Shown: piece after piece, positions 61,456-64,000 of the stretch | How the letters are laid out: each line of letters opens with the position of its first letter | Numbering within the stretch: position 1 is the stretch's first letter | Assembly: GCA_035697325.1 (NCBI GenBank) | Contig: DASSDB010000004.1 | Span: 124,001 to 188,000 of the forward strand | Origin: Candidatus Saccharimonadales bacterium | GTDB taxonomy: Bacteria > Patescibacteriota > Saccharimonadia > Saccharimonadales > Saccharimonadaceae | Direction: 5' to 3' | Length of the DNA stretch: 64,000 nucleotides | Translations under genes and position numbers: made by a program | Notes under the pieces: model-generated | The model's input: only the letters and a program-made list of their open reading frames with translations | Told to the model about the DNA's origin: nothing | Database searches by the model: none

Positions 61456-62165
61456 TGAACCTTCCGTCGCTCGATGAAATAGCAGCACGTGCCGGCACGT
61501 ATCAACCGAACGAACATGTCGGTAACTCGCTTCGTAAGAAGCATCTCATTATGTTCGTAGGCCCCGTAGCAACAGGTAAAACATTCATCATGAAAAAAGT
61601 TGCCGGGGCGCGCTCGGATTTTGGATTAGTAACATCATTTACCACAAGAGAGCCGCGCGAAGACGATGATCCTACTATGTTTCGCTATCTGCCACATGAT
61701 AAACCGCATATTCAAAGTCTCATTCACAAAATCGACGCAGGTGAGGTCGTTCAATATGCTATTCATCCCACAAGTCATCGGTTTTACGGGAGTGAACCGC
61801 AGGACTATCCATACACTTACAATATGCTCGCCACGCTTTCTGGAGTCGTGGAACCAATGAGTTCGCTTCCATTTGAAAAAAACCACCGGATTGGATTGGT
61901 ATGCCACCCTGAAGTATGGGAGATTTGGCTTAAAAAGCGCTTTCCTACAAATAACGAAGACCAGAAAAGGCGAATGCGAGAGGCTATCCAATCGCTCGAA
62001 TGGCTTTTAGAAACCAGCCTACCGATTGTATGGATAGAGAACAATCCTGAATCAGCCGAGAAAACGATTAGCGACACGCTTGACGCGGTCCTATATAATA
62101 AAGCCAATGCCGGAGGGAGAGAACTAGCAAAGGCGATGCTAAAAAAAGCTAAGGAACTTATATGA
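61455..62165 (+). CDS. P-loop kinase, guanylate-kinase-like
   Basis: 236 aa. HLIMFVGPVATGKTFIMKKV is a Walker A with GPVATGKT; LVTSFTTREPREDDDPTMFR resembles the guanylate kinase TTRxPRxGE segment; the rest diverges. It probably phosphorylates a nucleotide or nucleoside, but the lid and base-specificity residues are not clear. Its ATG overlaps the preceding TAA (TAATG), and its end overlaps the next gene. Confidence 0.7.
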   Translation: MNLPSLDEIAARAGTYQPNEHVGNSLRKKHLIMFVGPVATGKTFIMKKVAGARSDFGLVTSFTTREPREDDDPTMFRYLPHDKPHIQSLIHKIDAGEVVQYAIHPTSHRFYGSEPQDYPYTYNMLATLSGVVEPMSSLPFEKNHRIGLVCHPEVWEIWLKKRFPTNNEDQKRRMREAIQSLEWLLETSLPIVWIENNPESAEKTISDTLDAVLYNKANAGGRELAKAMLKKAKELI

Positions 62166-62668
62166 CCGAAAAAGTATGCACGTTATTGTTTTTGCGCCGC
62201 GACGATGAAATATTACTCGCCATGAAAAAGCGTGGTTTTGGATCAAATAGATACAACGGCGTCGGAGGCAAGATTGAACCTGGAGAAACTATCGAACAGG
62301 CACTTGAGCGTGAATGCCAGGAAGAAATCGGCGTGACACCGCTCCATTACTGGAAAGTTGCCGAGCACGACTTCATGCAAAAGGAAGGCAACATGCCATG
62401 GCGAATGTATGTTCATGCCTACCTTTGTGATAAATGGGAAGGTGAGCCTATCGAAACCGACGAGATGGCGCCGGAATGGTTCAAAATACAGGACATCCCT
62501 TATGATGCCATGTGGCAAGATGACGAATACTGGCTCCCGCAAGTACTTGCCGGTGATAAGGTAAGCGGAGAGTATACATTTGACGAAAATGACCGGATGC
62601 TCACACACGATATCCATGTTGTTGAAACACTGCCGGGAATTATCCCCTCAAGCCCAAAGAAAGGATAG
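62162..62668 (+). CDS. MTH1-like Nudix hydrolase (8-oxo-dGTP diphosphatase type)
   Basis: 168 aa. TEKVCTLLFLRRDDEILLAM, RGFGSNRYNGVGGKIEPGET and ALERECQEEIGVTPLHYWKV give a full Nudix box GX5EX7REX2EEXG. The arrangement KKRGFGxxRYNGxGGK and WRMYVHAYLCDKWEGEPIET matches eukaryotic MTH1-like members. Cleans oxidised purine nucleotides from the pool. Four-nt overlap (ATGA) with the preceding kinase. Confidence 0.9.
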   Translation: MTEKVCTLLFLRRDDEILLAMKKRGFGSNRYNGVGGKIEPGETIEQALERECQEEIGVTPLHYWKVAEHDFMQKEGNMPWRMYVHAYLCDKWEGEPIETDEMAPEWFKIQDIPYDAMWQDDEYWLPQVLAGDKVSGEYTFDENDRMLTHDIHVVETLPGIIPSSPKKG

Positions 62669-62672
62669 GATC

Positions 62673-63065
62673 ATGTCAAAAGCACCAGCCCAACAAGAAA
62701 TAAGCCTCGAAACACTCAATCAGATTATCTGGAAGCATCTTGAGGCACGAGATTGGCACCGCAACAAAAGTCGCGGCCTTGCTATTTCACTCGCACTCGA
62801 AGCTAATGAGCTGCTTGAGCATTACCAATGGGGGGAAGAACCCGTAGGGGGCAGGGATGCGATAGCCGAAGAGCTTGCCGATGTTCTTATTTATGCTTTC
62901 CAAATCGCTCAGCAAAACGATATTGATATTGCCGACCATATTAAGAAAAAGCTCGAAAAAGCTGCCGCAAAGTACCCAGCAGAAGCGTTTAAGGGCAAGT
63001 TAGGCAAAGAACACAGTGACGCATGGTTCAAACATAAAATGGACTACAAAAAGAAGGGGCTCTAG
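62673..63065 (+). CDS. MazG-like NTP pyrophosphatase
   Basis: 130 aa from the ATG at 62673 with AAAGGATAG upstream. SRGLAISLALEANELLEHYQ followed by WGEEP and AIAEELADVLIYAFQIAQQN carry the EANEL and EELADV metal-binding Glu/Asp pairs of the MazG/dCTPase alpha-helical family. It hydrolyses non-canonical dNTPs. Between a Nudix enzyme and a HAD phosphatase. Confidence 0.88.
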   Translation: MSKAPAQQEISLETLNQIIWKHLEARDWHRNKSRGLAISLALEANELLEHYQWGEEPVGGRDAIAEELADVLIYAFQIAQQNDIDIADHIKKKLEKAAAKYPAEAFKGKLGKEHSDAWFKHKMDYKKKGL

Positions 63066-63800
63066 ATGAAAAAGTTCGCCGTTTTTGATATCGACGGAAC
63101 TATTTTTCGCTGGCAGCTTTTTAGCGAGATCGTTTTTGAACTAATCAACAACGGTTACATCCCTAAAAGCGCAAAGGAAAATATCGATGCAAAGATGGCA
63201 CAATGGCGCAGCCGGCTGCATGCACACTCGTTTCATGATTACGAAGTCGCTATCATCGAAGCCTTCTTTCCGTATGTAAAGAATCTACCCGTAGCGAGCA
63301 TAGAAGAAGCTGCCGAAGCGGTGATCGCACGAAGCGGAACCCATGTCTATATGTACACACGAGATCTCACAAAGCGTCTGAAAGATGAAGGTTATACGCT
63401 CGTTGCCATCTCCGGATCACAAGATGAAATCGTACAAAAATTCGCTCAGCTTTGGCACTTCGACATCGCTATAGGCCAAGTTCATGACTCTGAAAACGAT
63501 ATTTACACAGGAACAATTCCCGGCAACAAACTGCTCGTTTTACAAAAAGGAGACGTGCTAAAAGACATCGTTAAAAACCATGGGTTAGACTGGAAAGAAA
63601 GCGTGGCAGTCGGTGATTCAAGAAGCGACATCGCAATGCTTGAGCTGGTAGAAAATCCAATCGCTTTCAACCCAAATGACGACCTTTTCAGTGCTGCCCA
63701 AAAACACGGCTGGAAGATTGTTATAGAACGAAAAAACATGATTTACGAACTGGAGCCTAAAGATGGAACATACGTATTGGCGAGTGCAAGTACCCGATAA
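63066..63800 (+). CDS. HAD-superfamily phosphatase (HAD-IB/SerB-like)
   Basis: 244 aa. Motif I AVFDIDGTIFRWQLFS, motif II LVAISGSQDE, a Lys in PGNKLLVLQKGD, motif III VAVGDSRSDIAMLE. The helical cap between I and II (residues 15-90) fits the HAD-IB group. Substrate unknown. The ATG follows the MazG-like stop directly. Confidence 0.88.
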   Translation: MKKFAVFDIDGTIFRWQLFSEIVFELINNGYIPKSAKENIDAKMAQWRSRLHAHSFHDYEVAIIEAFFPYVKNLPVASIEEAAEAVIARSGTHVYMYTRDLTKRLKDEGYTLVAISGSQDEIVQKFAQLWHFDIAIGQVHDSENDIYTGTIPGNKLLVLQKGDVLKDIVKNHGLDWKESVAVGDSRSDIAMLELVENPIAFNPNDDLFSAAQKHGWKIVIERKNMIYELEPKDGTYVLASASTR

Positions 63801-64000
63801 ACCTCTGTTTCCTGATGTAGAATGGAGCAAACCAGAGCAACGCTCTCAGGCGGGGCGTCTTGGCATTATCGGCGGAAATAAGCTTGGCTTCGCCGGTGTT
63901 GCGGAAAGCTACAGCACTGCACTTCAAAGCGGAGTAGGGCAAGTACGGACACTTCTTCCTGATGCTCTGCGCAAAACGATCCCAACTTCAATTACGGACA
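63763..64000 (+). CDS. NAD(P)H-hydrate dehydratase-like protein (3' truncated by window)
   Basis: 79 codons visible to the window edge. GRLGIIGGNKLGFAGVAESY then STALQSGVGQVRTLLPDALR has the GxxxxxGGSxxFxGAxxLA...GAGxV pattern of ADP/ATP-dependent NAD(P)H-hydrate dehydratases (ribokinase fold). It repairs hydrated NAD(P)H. It overlaps the HAD gene by 38 nt and has TGGAGCC as Shine-Dalgarno. Confidence 0.65.
   Translation, partial: MEHTYWRVQVPDKPLFPDVEWSKPEQRSQAGRLGIIGGNKLGFAGVAESYSTALQSGVGQVRTLLPDALRKTIPTSITD

Overview
The window most likely comes from a Candidatus Saccharibacteria (TM7) / Patescibacteria-type genome. This is inferred from small, densely packed genes of moderate GC, many lineage-restricted hypotheticals, sortase-anchored DUF11 adhesins beside type IV pilin-like proteins, a compact F-type ATPase operon with a short delta subunit, and a nucleotide-salvage-heavy gene set. 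TGA works as a normal stop (for example the GTGA overlap at 58813-58816), so this is not a UGA-recoding CPR lineage. No rRNA, CRISPR array, integrase or transposase was found.

Layout. 1-7205: a truncated Pro/Thr-rich gene, an oxidoreductase, membrane proteins, an HxlR regulator divergent from two DUF1761 genes, and an aquaporin-like channel. 7289-12200: tRNA-Gln(UUG) followed by an accretion region in which the tRNA 3' end is repeated three more times (two good copies, one degenerate), separating one- or two-gene segments; then an odd tRNA-like gene with a 26-nt anticodon loop and a HEPN-like gene. 13069-14222: a DUF4396-CsoR-DUF305 operon with a CsoR-type operator. 16118-23954: sortase, DUF1622 and a 2061-residue LPXTG adhesin with ten DUF11 repeats. 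24228-25171: gene debris. 25313-36635: Crp/Fnr regulator, second LPXTG protein, pilin-like FnIII protein, 23S-type methyltransferase and a UvrD-like helicase-nuclease. 38054-39133: dus interrupted in frame by a palindromic insert. 40567-47529: ATP synthase operon (I/Z, a, c, b, delta, alpha, gamma, beta, epsilon). 50990-64000: ABC-F, glycosyltransferases, pyrH, smpB, exonuclease III and a translationally coupled run of nucleotide-handling enzymes.

Two layers of genes are visible. The native layer is often leaderless: a -10 box lies 6-7 nt before the start codon at about a dozen genes. The second layer is about 17 isolated, GC-rich single genes scattered between core genes, one of them inside the ATP synthase operon between atpD and atpC. 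Most have their own 17-nt-spaced sigma70 promoter, a Shine-Dalgarno leader and a strong intrinsic terminator; about half have a hairpin at the predicted transcription start and several have a tiny upstream ORF ending at the Shine-Dalgarno. I regard this dispersed set of autonomous single-gene cassettes, together with the tRNA-Gln repeat array, as the most interesting content of the window. Their products (lipoprotein, membrane, Cys-rich secreted, deoxyribonucleotidase-like, Nudix-like, unknown) have codon use like a high-GC donor, possibly an actinobacterial host.
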